A DNA stretch of 50,268 nucleotides from Crocinitomicaceae bacterium (GCA_002722795.1 PBMY01000002.1:1-50268), one strand, 5' to 3'; shown: positions 9,096 through 19,288, numbered from the stretch's first letter. Program-made: numbers and translations. Notes: generated from the sequence alone by a model not told the origin.

Positions 9096-11890
9096 AAAAC
9101 GCCGAGCCCAAACCTTCCACACTTTCTAACACTTCTTTTCTAGAAGAAGTAGCAAGGGTAGTTCTATCTGAAGAAAGACCTGAAGACTGTGCTGTGGTGT
9201 TGCCTAGCTATAGAGCGAGGGCAGCTTTTTATAGAGCTTGTTCAAGAGTTACAACAAAAGCAACTAGGTTGCCCAAAGCCTTCACCCTAAGTGGATTTGT
9301 TGTGGACAAAGAGACTAGGCATATTGCTGATGAGCTTGAATCCTTAGCTGTTTTATACGGAGTCCAATTGAAAAATGAGGGAGGCCATAGTGGCTTCGAG
9401 AGTTTTCTGAATTGGGGTGCAGTAGCCCTAGCAGATTTTAATGCAGTTGATATGTGTTGCTTGGATGCGAAGAGTGTATTCAAGAATCTAAAAGACATAA
9501 AAGACATTGAAGAGTGGAGTTTTACGAAGGAGGATTGGAGTGAAGATATGATCCGGTTTGCAGAACAGTGGGATAGACTGTTCCCTCTATACAAAGCATT
9601 CCATAATGAACTTGATAAAAAAGGCCAAACAACACTAGCAATGGCCACACGAAAGCAGGGAGAAAGTGCAACTGCCGAAGGGTATTCTAGGGTTTTTGCG
9701 GCTGGACTTACAGCTATTAATGAAGCCCAAAAACGTTATTTGAACAAATGGGATTCCCAAGGGAAGCTTGAGGTGATTTGGGATGCTGACAAATCATATG
9801 TCGAGGACGAACAAGCGGAGGCTGGTCATTTTGTTAGAGATTATAAATACAGTGGTGCAGAACCAATTCGAGACAAAATTGGCAAGACTCCACCTGAGTT
9901 AGTGGCTGTTGATTGCAGTAGCCTGCTTTGTGCATGTCAATTTATACGAGAGCAGGTTATCCAAATGACTGCTGAACAAAGGAGCAAGACTGTTATTGTC
10001 GTCCCCGATGCAACATCGCTTCCTGTTCTTATGCAATCTCTTCCTCAACAGGAAAAGGGATACAATGTAACTATGGGGATGACTCTGAGGGAGACCCCTG
10101 TATATCCATTTGTTAGTTTGATCAATAGGGTTTGCACAAGAGCCGGGAGCAATTTAAGGTACGAAGAACTAATGGCTATTGTCAATCATCCACTGATTGA
10201 CGAGGCATTTAAAGAGAAGTGTTTTAAAAATGACGCACAAAGAGTTTTACATAATCTAGCTGAGAAACACTTGGTTTGGGTTAGCAACAACCACCTCAAA
10301 GAATACTCAAATGGGCCCGTTTTTGATTTTATAAGTGATCTTAGTCAGCTATTTACGGAAGACGTTGAAGAATATTTAGATAGGCTTGTAGATTGGTCAA
10401 ACTTCATTGCTGATAAACTTGAAAATAGTAGGGATCCTTGGATAAAATCAGGATGGAATTGCTATAGAAATTCTATTGCGATGGTCCTTCGATTACAAGA
10501 AAGCTATTCTCCTTGTTCAACATCAAATGATGTAAGAGCCGTTTTAAAGAGGCTATTAAGCACTCAGAAAATTGACCTACTTGGTGAACCAGCTGAGGGT
10601 TTACAAATTATGGGTCTAACAGAAACGAGAGGGTTAGATTACGACAACGTTTATGTTTTGGACTGTAACGAAGGGATGCTACCCAAACATGAAATTTCAG
10701 ATAGTTTCATCCCCCTCGATTTTAAACTAGCATTGGCTATGCCAAGTCGATATGAAAAAGAATCGACCTATGCATATAGTTTTTACCGATTACTAAACAG
10801 ATCTTCGAAAGTACATTTGATGTTTAAAAGCCAAGGAACCACAAATGAGGGAACAGAGGTTAGTAGATATGTGTTGCAACTGAAATCAACATTTAAACCT
10901 GGTGGCGAGTTACTTAAACTTCGCAACATAAAATTCAGCATGCCACTACCTAGTGAGAGGCCCACTATTCCTCCCTTGGTTCTATCCGACGAGATGCGTT
11001 ATCGATTAGCACTTTGGTCTAAAAAAGGCATTTCACCTTCAGCTCTTAAGAAAATGGTTAGCTGTGAAAGGAATTTTGCATACAGGTATCTTCTGAAGCT
11101 TCAAGAGAAAAAAGACATACAGGAGAGTATGGAGTCGAACACTATCGGTTCTATAGTGCATTATGTTTTTGAGGAGGGCTTAAAGGAACAAGTTGATAAA
11201 ATTTTGAAACCACATCATCTTGATGCAATACTTGAAAATCTCGATCAACTTCTCGAGGCTGCAACTACTAAATACTATAACACTAGTATTGCTAAAAAGG
11301 GGGAGAATCTTCTTTTAATAGAGTCTGCTAGATCGACTATCAAAAAGCTCATTAATAAAGAGCTTAAAGAAATGAATGAGCCTGATGCTGAAGAAATAAC
11401 ACTTAAGGGAATTGAGTTTAGTCTCAATGCTCGTTATAAACTAGAAAACGGAAAGGAAATAGGTTTGTACGGTTTGGCCGATAAGCTTGAAAAGGTCAAT
11501 GGTATCAATCGTGTTGTGGATTACAAAACTGGAAATACAAAAAAGAAAGACCTCGAATTAGAAGCCGATTTTGAAGAACAATTTGATTCAGGAAAAAAGG
11601 GAAATGCAATTCAACTACTCGTTTATTGCGCCATGCTTTTAAAGGACAGTAAAGAAGAATTTGTTAGTGCCGGAATTCGTTCTGGCAGAAATTCAAAATC
11701 GGGTTTACTCTCTTTAGAGATCGATGGTAAAGATAAAATCACAAAAGAATCTGTGACCAAACTATTACGATGGATTCAATATAGACTCGAATCTATTAGC
11801 GAAGAAGGACGTGAACTTGTCCACAACCACGACTCAAACTTCTGTGAATATTGCGTAGTATTGGACCCTAAGAAGAATTTTTGGGATTGA
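9092..11890 (+). CDS. addB: AddB-like PD-(D/E)XK nuclease, partner of the AddA helicase-nuclease
   Basis: The 932-residue product starts at GTG 9092, overlapping the TPR gene. The N-terminal part is an inactivated helicase-like region: it has VVLPSYRAR near 30 but no Walker A, and a UvrD-like block MGLTETRGLDYDNVYVLD near 505. The C-terminal part is a PD-(D/E)XK nuclease with Asp797, Asp810 and Lys812 (VVDYKTG). In AddB a 4Fe-4S cluster is held by one Cys before the nuclease core and a C-X2-C-X5-C after it. Here Cys658 (SCERNFAYRYL), Cys918 and Cys921 (FCEYC) are present, but position 927 is Lys, so the fourth ligand appears absent. The protein would work with AddA at 2402-5563 in double-strand-break processing. 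A glycosyltransferase gene follows after 11 bases. Confidence 0.85.
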   Translation: MKNAEPKPSTLSNTSFLEEVARVVLSEERPEDCAVVLPSYRARAAFYRACSRVTTKATRLPKAFTLSGFVVDKETRHIADELESLAVLYGVQLKNEGGHSGFESFLNWGAVALADFNAVDMCCLDAKSVFKNLKDIKDIEEWSFTKEDWSEDMIRFAEQWDRLFPLYKAFHNELDKKGQTTLAMATRKQGESATAEGYSRVFAAGLTAINEAQKRYLNKWDSQGKLEVIWDADKSYVEDEQAEAGHFVRDYKYSGAEPIRDKIGKTPPELVAVDCSSLLCACQFIREQVIQMTAEQRSKTVIVVPDATSLPVLMQSLPQQEKGYNVTMGMTLRETPVYPFVSLINRVCTRAGSNLRYEELMAIVNHPLIDEAFKEKCFKNDAQRVLHNLAEKHLVWVSNNHLKEYSNGPVFDFISDLSQLFTEDVEEYLDRLVDWSNFIADKLENSRDPWIKSGWNCYRNSIAMVLRLQESYSPCSTSNDVRAVLKRLLSTQKIDLLGEPAEGLQIMGLTETRGLDYDNVYVLDCNEGMLPKHEISDSFIPLDFKLALAMPSRYEKESTYAYSFYRLLNRSSKVHLMFKSQGTTNEGTEVSRYVLQLKSTFKPGGELLKLRNIKFSMPLPSERPTIPPLVLSDEMRYRLALWSKKGISPSALKKMVSCERNFAYRYLLKLQEKKDIQESMESNTIGSIVHYVFEEGLKEQVDKILKPHHLDAILENLDQLLEAATTKYYNTSIAKKGENLLLIESARSTIKKLINKELKEMNEPDAEEITLKGIEFSLNARYKLENGKEIGLYGLADKLEKVNGINRVVDYKTGNTKKKDLELEADFEEQFDSGKKGNAIQLLVYCAMLLKDSKEEFVSAGIRSGRNSKSGLLSLEIDGKDKITKESVTKLLRWIQYRLESISEEGRELVHNHDSNFCEYCVVLDPKKNFWD

Positions 11891-11901
11891 GCTAGCTGAT
11901 A

Positions 11902-13158
11902 ATGAAGGTGTTAATCGTTACATATTATTGGCCTCCCTCGGGAGGTGGTGGCGTTCAACGTTGGTTGAAATTTGCAACCTATCTTGATAAATTAGGTTGC
12001 GCTTGTGCCATTTATACTCCGTCAAATCCAGATGTGCCAATTATTGACTCTAGTCTTCTAGACGATGTTCCAACTAACATTGAAGTTCTGACTAATCCTA
12101 TATCTGAACCATCCCGAATTCTAAGGAAAATAACTTGGCAGTATGGTTCAAATAGAATCGGAGCTTCTAGTGGAGGTGGAAAGAACTCACTTTTTTCAAG
12201 ATTGTCACTTTGGGTTAGAGGCAACTTATTTATTCCTGATGCAAGGGTTGGATGGGTTAAACCATCTGTGAAATTTTTAAAGGGTTGGTTAGTTAAAAAT
12301 AAGGTTGACGCAATCATTACTACAGGGCCTCCTCACAGCATGCACCTTATCGGTTTGGGCTTAAAGAAAGATAATCCCCAATTACAATGGATAGCTGACT
12401 TCAGAGACCCGTGGTCTGATATGGATTATCTCGATGAGTTTAATATGGGGCCAAGAGCTAGGGCAAAAATGGAGGATCTTGAAAGTGAAGTTTCAAGGAC
12501 AGCTGATAGATTAATCGTAACATCTAGGGGGGCGAGGGATAAACTTGTTAACTCGCAAAAAGCGATTTGTATTTTCATCCCAAATGGTTGGGATGCATTA
12601 GATTTTCCAAAATCTCTCCCAAAAGAAAATGACAATACAGTAACTAGAATTGGTCACTTTGGTGCATTACATGGATCAAGAAACGCTCCGGGTTTGTGGA
12701 AGGCGGTAAGTGATTTAAAGGCAAAAGGGCAGGATGTTGAACTCGTGTTTGCGGGCCATGTTTGTAGTGATATAAAAAGAGATTTAAAAAAGTTTGGTCT
12801 AATCAAGGCTACTGAATTTTTAGGAAGTCTAGCACATAGAAAAGCGATAGAAGAAATGCTCAAATGTGACGTATTATTGTTAATTCACAACGACACGAAC
12901 TCTGCAACCAAGAGTACTCCAGGTAAATTGTTTGAGTACCTCGCTACTTCTAAACCTATTATTTCAATATGTAAATCTCATGGGGATTTAGCATCTCTAT
13001 TAAACAATTGGGGATTACCTCATGCACGCCACAATGACGTAGAAAGATGTAAGGAAATACTTCAAAATTTCCAAGCACAAACGCCTGTTGACCCAGCGCC
13101 ATTTACTAGAATGAAGTTGACTGAAAAATTACTAGAAGTAATAAAATCTACTCAGTAA
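11902..13158 (+). CDS. GT4-type glycosyltransferase
   Basis: The 418-residue protein has a GT-B fold pattern. The N-terminus VTYYWPPSGGGGVQRW is typical of group 1/GT4 enzymes, ADFRDPWS lies near residue 170, and the C-terminal nucleotide-sugar domain contains RIGHFGALHGSRN near 250 and GKLFEYLATSKPII near 341-354. No membrane segments are evident, so it is probably a cytoplasmic or membrane-associated enzyme transferring a sugar to a surface polysaccharide or lipid carrier. Donor and acceptor cannot be read from sequence. It follows addB by 11 bases, probably on the same transcript, and its 3' end overlaps the convergent DUF2147 gene by 11 bases. No other polysaccharide genes are nearby, so it stands alone. 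Confidence 0.88.
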   Translation: MKVLIVTYYWPPSGGGGVQRWLKFATYLDKLGCACAIYTPSNPDVPIIDSSLLDDVPTNIEVLTNPISEPSRILRKITWQYGSNRIGASSGGGKNSLFSRLSLWVRGNLFIPDARVGWVKPSVKFLKGWLVKNKVDAIITTGPPHSMHLIGLGLKKDNPQLQWIADFRDPWSDMDYLDEFNMGPRARAKMEDLESEVSRTADRLIVTSRGARDKLVNSQKAICIFIPNGWDALDFPKSLPKENDNTVTRIGHFGALHGSRNAPGLWKAVSDLKAKGQDVELVFAGHVCSDIKRDLKKFGLIKATEFLGSLAHRKAIEEMLKCDVLLLIHNDTNSATKSTPGKLFEYLATSKPIISICKSHGDLASLLNNWGLPHARHNDVERCKEILQNFQAQTPVDPAPFTRMKLTEKLLEVIKSTQ

Positions 13159-13612
13159 CTCTGTACCATTCTTGAGTACGGAAGAGAAGCCAAATGTAAC
13201 CTCTCACTTTTAGAGTGTTTGTATCGTCATCTTCAAACCACATTTTACAATCGTAGATAGAGCCCTTTTTAGGATCGAGAATTGTTCCCTCACCCCACTC
13301 GTTTGCATATTCACCAGGCTGCATATCTCTAACGATTTCCATGCCTAGGCATCTTTTATCCTTTCTGTCATCCTCACATTTGTCACAATACGGATCCTGA
13401 TCTTCTTCCGGTAGCCTAAACAATTCGATAATCTTACCGTAATACTTACCGTCCTTTTCCGTGATTTCAACAATACTCTTAATCCTTCCTGTTTCATCAT
13501 CTTTAGTCTTCCATTGGCCCTCGATAGATTCTTGAGCAAATAAGCTAATAGTCGAAATAAGCATCGCTATGATTAGTGATGCACATATAAATAAATTTTT
13601 TGAAGCAATCAT
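13148..13612 (-). CDS. DUF2147 family secreted protein
   Basis: The 154-residue protein has a signal peptide (residues 1 to about 26, cleavage after LFA before Gln). The mature part matches the DUF2147 family (PF09917): GQWKTKDDETG at the start, GKYYGKIIEL, ILDPKKGSIYDCKMW in the middle and LKVRGYIWLLFRTQEWYRV at the end, giving a small lipocalin-like beta fold. Several Cys (PYCDKCEDD...RC) could form disulfides after export. Function is unknown. It begins 1 base after the yihY-like gene stop, so it is the last gene of a nadC-yihY-DUF2147 run, and it overlaps the glycosyltransferase gene tail to tail. Confidence 0.88.
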   Translation of the reverse strand: MIASKNLFICASLIIAMLISTISLFAQESIEGQWKTKDDETGRIKSIVEITEKDGKYYGKIIELFRLPEEDQDPYCDKCEDDRKDKRCLGMEIVRDMQPGEYANEWGEGTILDPKKGSIYDCKMWFEDDDTNTLKVRGYIWLLFRTQEWYRVTE

Positions 13613-13613
13613 A

Positions 13614-14564
13614 TTAAGAGTTTTTAATTTTCATTTTTTTAGCCTGATTTCTCGCTTTGTGAACACTTGCGTTGAATTCAAATCCTAACAATAATACAGA
13701 GCTATTTGAATTAACCCAAACCAATAGGGCGAGAAAAGTACCAATAGACCCGTACAATCTGTTATAAGAATCAAGGTAAGTAATGATCCAGCTAAATACT
13801 ATCGAGATTATTACGATTAATATTGTAGCCATAGTAGCTCCTGGAGTAAGTGTCCGCCATCTATCGGTATCTGGGTTGCCAAAGTGGTACAATATGCTAA
13901 CTGAGAAATAAACCAGTAATAAAGAAAGTATCCATCTTACTACGTTGAGCCACAGAACAACCTCGCCCGGAAGAAGACCCTCAGCATAAAGCCAAGAAAT
14001 TGCCTGACCACTGAACCCAATTAAAAGCACTGCTAATCCCAACATCAATACTAGAACGACTAACAAAACAATTGATACTAAACTCGAATACCAAGTAGAG
14101 CCTTTATTTTCAATAAGTGGACTCGCATTAAAACCACTTAATATGGCATTGATACTACTTGAAGCGTAGACAAGAGTTAAGACAAAAGTTATCGAGAGAA
14201 GTGTCCCTTGTGTTTTATCGAGTAAATCTTGTACTGTTTGTTCAAATAAAATTACAGTTTCACCTGGAAAGAAAATCTTCAACATATCTATTACATCATC
14301 TGCCTGTAATGGTGTAAGAGGTAAAATGCTTAGCAATAAAATTATAGCTGGAAAAACTGCCACTAAAAGCCTAAATGAAATTGCCGCGGATCTTATGGAT
14401 ACAGATCCGTTGATCAACCCAATAACAAAGAATCTCAGAACATCATACAAATTCATCCCCTCAACACCCCAAAGAGTTAATCCTCTTAGAAATTTCTGTA
14501 TGCTTATTACGATTTCTTTCTGTATAAGCCAAGCCTTGAATTTTGAATTTTTATTAGCTGACAT
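13614..14564 (-). CDS. YihY/BrkB family inner-membrane protein
   Basis: The 316-residue polytopic protein has about six hydrophobic segments, beginning near residues 60-80 (RLLVAVFPAIILLLSILPL) and ending near 285-300. The family-typical blocks are SIRSAAISFRLLVAVFPA and YGSIGTFLALLVWV. It belongs to the YihY/virulence factor BrkB family, once misnamed ribonuclease BN. Its role is not settled; proposals include transport or envelope functions. The ATG at 14564 lies inside the nadC 3' end (11-base overlap), indicating co-transcription and probably coupled translation. Confidence 0.92.
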   Translation of the reverse strand: MSANKNSKFKAWLIQKEIVISIQKFLRGLTLWGVEGMNLYDVLRFFVIGLINGSVSIRSAAISFRLLVAVFPAIILLLSILPLTPLQADDVIDMLKIFFPGETVILFEQTVQDLLDKTQGTLLSITFVLTLVYASSSINAILSGFNASPLIENKGSTWYSSLVSIVLLVVLVLMLGLAVLLIGFSGQAISWLYAEGLLPGEVVLWLNVVRWILSLLLVYFSVSILYHFGNPDTDRWRTLTPGATMATILIVIISIVFSWIITYLDSYNRLYGSIGTFLALLVWVNSNSSVLLLGFEFNASVHKARNQAKKMKIKNS

Positions 14565-15423
14565 GTGGTGTGCTCTTCAAACTTAAATCTAGACTGTTTA
14601 CTGAATGTGTGATATATCCCATACTGACAAAAGCTACACCAGCATCACCATACCCTCTAACATTTTCTAGAGTTATTCCTCCTGAAGCTTCTAGTACAAC
14701 TTTATTAGAATATCTTTTTACTGCTTCTGCTACTTCTGCATGTGAAAAATTATCTAATAATATTCTATCGATTTTTATTCCTGTGCTAGATGATGCTTCT
14801 AGGGCAATCTCAATTTCCTCATAAGACCTTGTTTCAATTACTAATGGCAAGTGCGAAACCCTAGAGGTCTGAAAACTTGCTACTTGCAATAACGCTTCCT
14901 TCATACCACCAGCATAGTCGACATGATTATCCTTTAAAAGAATCATGTCGTAGAGTCCCATTCTATGGTTAACACCTCCACCAAGATATACTGCCCATTT
15001 TTCAAATGCCCTCAACCCTGGGGTAGTCTTTCGCGTATCTAAAACTTTGGTTGGTGTTCCTTCAAGAAGAGAAACAATTTCGTTTGTCCTTGTAGCAATA
15101 CCACTCATCCTTTGCATAAAATTTAATGCAAGCCTTTCACCCGTTAAAATGCTTCTAGCAGCCCCCTCTAATTCAATGATAACATCTCCATATTTTACTG
15201 AATCACCATCGTTTGCAATAGCATTAAAGGAAATAGAGGGATTTACTTGATTAAAAACTTCGAGAGCTACAGAAATGCCTGCTACTACTCCCTCTTCCTT
15301 AGCAAGTATATATCCCTTTACTATTAAATCGGATGGGACACTTGACTCTGATGTCACATCCCCATCTCCTATATCTTCTCTAAGTGTAAGAGCAATGAAG
15401 CTCTTCATGGCATCGTTTAGCAT
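14554..15423 (-). CDS. nadC: Nicotinate-nucleotide diphosphorylase (carboxylating) NadC
   Basis: The 289-residue cytoplasmic enzyme converts quinolinate and PRPP to nicotinate mononucleotide, CO2 and pyrophosphate in de novo NAD synthesis. Family blocks are LREDIGDGDVTSE at 14-26, the PRPP/quinolinate-binding RKTTPGLRAFEKWAV at 131-145, GGGVNHRMGLYDMILLKDNH at 148-167 and LEASGGI near the C-terminus. I place the start at the ATG at 15423: an upstream alternative at 15486 would overlap rlmH, and TATCTTTA ends exactly four bases before this ATG. It is divergent from rlmH with only 29 bases between starts. A nearby NadR-like/PnuC pair suggests that both synthesis and salvage routes to NAD are present. 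Confidence 0.95.
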   Translation of the reverse strand: MLNDAMKSFIALTLREDIGDGDVTSESSVPSDLIVKGYILAKEEGVVAGISVALEVFNQVNPSISFNAIANDGDSVKYGDVIIELEGAARSILTGERLALNFMQRMSGIATRTNEIVSLLEGTPTKVLDTRKTTPGLRAFEKWAVYLGGGVNHRMGLYDMILLKDNHVDYAGGMKEALLQVASFQTSRVSHLPLVIETRSYEEIEIALEASSSTGIKIDRILLDNFSHAEVAEAVKRYSNKVVLEASGGITLENVRGYGDAGVAFVSMGYITHSVNSLDLSLKSTPHVS

Positions 15424-15427
15424 TTTG

Positions 15428-15435
15428 TAAAGATA
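15428..15435 (-). promoter_or_regulatory. Start-proximal -7 box (TATCTTTA) of nadC
   Basis: The minus-strand octamer TATCTTTA fits TAnnTTTG at 7 of 8 positions and is followed by four bases and the ATG at 15423. Transcription would start at or next to the start codon, implying a leaderless message. It is one of several boxes with the same spacing in this window. Confidence 0.55.
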
Positions 15436-15440
15436 ATCTT

Positions 15441-15448
15441 TAACTTCA
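15441..15448 (+). promoter_or_regulatory. Start-proximal -7 box (TAACTTCA) of rlmH
   Basis: The plus-strand octamer TAACTTCA is followed by four bases and the GTG start at 15453. It is back-to-back with the nadC box, five bases apart, inside a 29-base gap. It supports the unusual GTG start and a leaderless message. Confidence 0.5.
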
Positions 15449-15452
15449 CAAC

Positions 15453-15929
15453 GTGCAGATATCATTAATAGCAACCGGTAAAACAAATGCCAAATGGATA
15501 GAGGAGGGTATTGAGAATTACTCTAAGCGAATGAGTCGATATGGTAAATTCAAGTATGTTGAAACTCCTAATCTTAAAAGTAAATTCTCTAAAGCGGATT
15601 CTAAAACTGTAATGAAGGAGGAAGCGGTTCTTCAGGCTAAATTCTTAAAGGGAGTAGACCATTTAATACTGTTAGACGAAAGAGGTAAAATCTATGATAG
15701 TATCGAGTTTTCAAAACATATAGAAAAGCTTCAAGTAAGGGGCTTTAGACATGTAGCATTTTTAATTGGAGGCCCATATGGGTTTGATCCAAGCATAAGA
15801 GAACAAGCAAATGCTACATGGGCATTAGGCCCTCTTACATTCCCTCATCATCTAATAAGAATTTTCGCTGTAGAGCAAATATATAGGGCTCAGACTTTGT
15901 TAAAAGGTGAGCCCTACCATCATCCATAA
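15453..15929 (+). CDS. rlmH: 23S rRNA pseudouridine(1915) N3-methyltransferase RlmH
   Basis: The 158-residue SPOUT-class methyltransferase starts at GTG 15453. The N-terminus (MQISLIATGKT), the SAM-binding loop LIGGPYGFDPSIREQA at about 104-119 and the C-terminus LTFPHHLIRIFAVEQIYRA...GEPYHHP are diagnostic, and the length equals the family norm of about 156. It methylates pseudouridine 1915 in helix 69 of 23S rRNA on assembled 70S ribosomes. It is divergent from nadC and convergent with atpC, whose stop is 12 bases away. Confidence 0.97.
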   Translation: MQISLIATGKTNAKWIEEGIENYSKRMSRYGKFKYVETPNLKSKFSKADSKTVMKEEAVLQAKFLKGVDHLILLDERGKIYDSIEFSKHIEKLQVRGFRHVAFLIGGPYGFDPSIREQANATWALGPLTFPHHLIRIFAVEQIYRAQTLLKGEPYHHP

Positions 15930-15941
15930 AGAATAAATATT

Positions 15942-16175
15942 TTATTGAGCTAGTACTGTAACGTGATTGTTAAGTACTTCTACCGTTCCGCCTTTTACAG
16001 CAAATACTTGTTTGTCATTGTCGTTTTGTACAACAACTTCTCCTTCTATTAAAGTAGTAACGAGAGCAGAGTGGTTATTCAAAATACCTAAGCTACCATC
16101 TGAACCAGGGAGACCTACATATTTAGCGTCACCCTCGTATAGGACTACGTCTGGAGTTAGAATTTCAACTGTCAT
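15942..16175 (-). CDS. atpC: F1Fo ATP synthase epsilon subunit (short form)
   Basis: The 77-residue protein consists only of the N-terminal beta-sandwich domain of epsilon (MTVEILTPDVVLYEGDA; LPGSDGSLGILNNHSALVT; FAVKGGTVEVLNNHVTVLA). The C-terminal two-helix domain, which in many bacteria adds about 50 residues and can inhibit the enzyme, is absent; short forms are common in Bacteroidota. It begins 2 bases after the atpD stop, forming an atpD-atpC pair. The remaining subunit genes are not in this window, consistent with the split ATP synthase loci of this phylum. Confidence 0.95.
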   Translation of the reverse strand: MTVEILTPDVVLYEGDAKYVGLPGSDGSLGILNNHSALVTTLIEGEVVVQNDNDKQVFAVKGGTVEVLNNHVTVLAQ

Positions 16176-16177
16176 AA

Positions 16178-17725
<1,548 letters not shown>

Positions 17726-17752
17726 TTACGAATTATTCACCAATTACCTACC

Positions 17753-17760
17753 TAACTTTA
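17753..17760 (+). promoter_or_regulatory. Possible start-proximal -7 box (TAACTTTA) of ribF
   Basis: TAACTTTA matches TAnnTTTG at 7 of 8 positions and ends five bases before the TTG proposed as the ribF start at 17766. It follows the same box-to-start spacing seen at nadC, rlmH, proline dehydrogenase and others, which supports that start. Confidence 0.4.
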
Positions 17761-17765
17761 TACTC

Positions 17766-18701
17766 TTGGAAGTTTACAATAGCACAAACGATTTTTTTTC
17801 TGCTGATCCAGTAGTTCTAACCATAGGAACATTTGACGGCGTACACGCTGGACACCTCGCAGTTATTAACGTTTTACGACGTAAAGCACAAGAAATTGAA
17901 GGCAAAACTGCCTTGTTAACATTCCAACCTCACCCGAGGGTTATCCTTCATCCCGGTAATCATGGTTTAAAACTTTTAAATACTATGGAAGAAAGGATGT
18001 CTCTTTTAGAGGGTGCAGGATTGGACTTTTTGATTGTTCAAGAATTTAATCTTGAACTTTCTAGGTTAACTCCATTAGAGTACGTAAAAAAATTACTCAC
18101 TAAAGGCATAAAACCTTCAATCATAGTTATCGGTGATGATCACAGGTTTGGACGCAATAGAGATGGTGATTTTAACGCTCTTAAAGAGATGGGAAAAATA
18201 TTTGGCTTTGAAGTAATAGCACTAGACGCTGAACATATAAACGATATTAGAGTAAGTTCAACTAAAATTAGAGATGCTATATACAATGGAGATGTTGATT
18301 ACGCATCTGAACTCCTTACTCAAAATTTCTCACTCTCAGGAGAAGTAGTAAAGGGTGATCAGTTAGGAAGAGGTATAGGATATCCTACTGCAAACCTACA
18401 AATTGAGGACGATCTAAAAATTATTCCCGCAAATGGTGCATATGCTGTTTGGGCTCAAACTCAAAAAGGTAAAAAGCATATGGCAATGCTCAATATTGGT
18501 CAAAGGCCAACTGTTTCTGACACATCTTCAATATCAATTGAGGTGAATTTACTCGATTTTGATGGTGATTTATACAATCAAAAACTAAAAATTGAATTTG
18601 TAAAAAGGATAAGGGATGAGCGCAAGTTTTCTGATATCGATGAGCTCAAGTCTGCATTAGATAGTGATGAAAAATTTACTCGTGAAATACTAAAGTCATA
18701 A
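17766..18701 (+). CDS. ribF: Bifunctional riboflavin kinase/FAD synthetase RibF
   Basis: The protein is about 311 residues from the proposed TTG start at 17766. The N-terminal FAD synthetase domain shows VLTIGTFDGVHAGH (HIGH-like nucleotidyltransferase motif, about 17-30) and VIGDDHRFGRNRDGD near 123. The C-terminal flavokinase domain shows GRGIGYPTANLQ near 201-212 and the block IEVNLLDFDGDLYNQKLKIEF. It phosphorylates riboflavin to FMN and adenylylates FMN to FAD. Other in-frame starts at 17679 (TTG) and 17694 (ATG) would overlap the atpD start region and add sequence unlike the family; relatives begin close to the KVYNS-like segment seen here as EVYNS. It is the first gene of a four-gene run with an LRR protein, a NadR-like kinase and PnuC. 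Confidence 0.95.
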   Translation: MEVYNSTNDFFSADPVVLTIGTFDGVHAGHLAVINVLRRKAQEIEGKTALLTFQPHPRVILHPGNHGLKLLNTMEERMSLLEGAGLDFLIVQEFNLELSRLTPLEYVKKLLTKGIKPSIIVIGDDHRFGRNRDGDFNALKEMGKIFGFEVIALDAEHINDIRVSSTKIRDAIYNGDVDYASELLTQNFSLSGEVVKGDQLGRGIGYPTANLQIEDDLKIIPANGAYAVWAQTQKGKKHMAMLNIGQRPTVSDTSSISIEVNLLDFDGDLYNQKLKIEFVKRIRDERKFSDIDELKSALDSDEKFTREILKS

Positions 18702-18703
18702 GT

Positions 18704-19288
18704 ATGAGAGAGTCTATGACTTTTGTAGCGTTAATGTGGTTTGGGATTTTAGGTGCCCAAACAATTCAAACATTCGACTCAATTAAAGACGCTCTTGCAT
18801 CAAAAGCGTTAGGAGTACCTGTGATTCACTTAGACTTAACCAAGAGCAAATTAAAAGCCGTTCCAATAGAGATCCTTGAATTTCCTGAACTCAAGACTTT
18901 AATACTAGACAAAAACAAACTTGATAGCCTTCCGGTTTGGCTACCTCAGCTTCAAAAATTAGAAGTGTTATCTGCATCAAATAACAATCTCACATACTTT
19001 CCTCATACCATTTTAGAATTAAGAAATCTCAGAATTCTGAAGCTTGGTGATAATATGATAGATGAAATTCCTATCGATATAGATAACCTGAAAAATCTTG
19101 AAAGCCTATGGCTATGGTCAAATGTTATTAGGGAATTCCCTGCTTCGCTTGGGGAGATTGAATCGCTTAAATATATAGACCTCCTGTACAACGATATGAC
19201 ATATGATGAACAAACTTGGTTGAGAGATGTCTTAAAAGATGTAGTTTTAGAGTTAAGCGAACCATGCAATTGTAAATTCGATGATTAA
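18704..19288 (+). CDS. Secreted leucine-rich-repeat protein
   Basis: The 194-residue protein has a short hydrophobic N-terminus (MTFVALMWFGILGAQ, alternative ATG at 18716) that looks like a signal peptide ending near Ala18-Gln19. It then has about five leucine-rich repeats of roughly 23 residues (for example LKTLILDKNKLDSLPVWL and LRILKLGDNMIDEIPIDI), of the bacterial type ending in LP or IP. A C-terminal cap carries CNCKFDD. LRR arrays generally bind other proteins; no partner can be named. It starts 2 bases after ribF and overlaps the kinase gene by 8 bases, so it sits in the same operon although its link to cofactor metabolism is unclear. Confidence 0.85.
   Translation: MRESMTFVALMWFGILGAQTIQTFDSIKDALASKALGVPVIHLDLTKSKLKAVPIEILEFPELKTLILDKNKLDSLPVWLPQLQKLEVLSASNNNLTYFPHTILELRNLRILKLGDNMIDEIPIDIDNLKNLESLWLWSNVIREFPASLGEIESLKYIDLLYNDMTYDEQTWLRDVLKDVVLELSEPCNCKFDD

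Noticed and set aside
13614-14564. Ribonuclease BN annotation for the YihY-like gene
   Set aside because: That name is a historical misassignment; the sequence is a polytopic membrane protein without nuclease motifs.
15424-15486. Upstream extension of nadC to 15486
   Set aside because: It runs through the rlmH start, and the added residues are unlike the family; the ATG at 15423 fits the family N-terminus and the nearby box.
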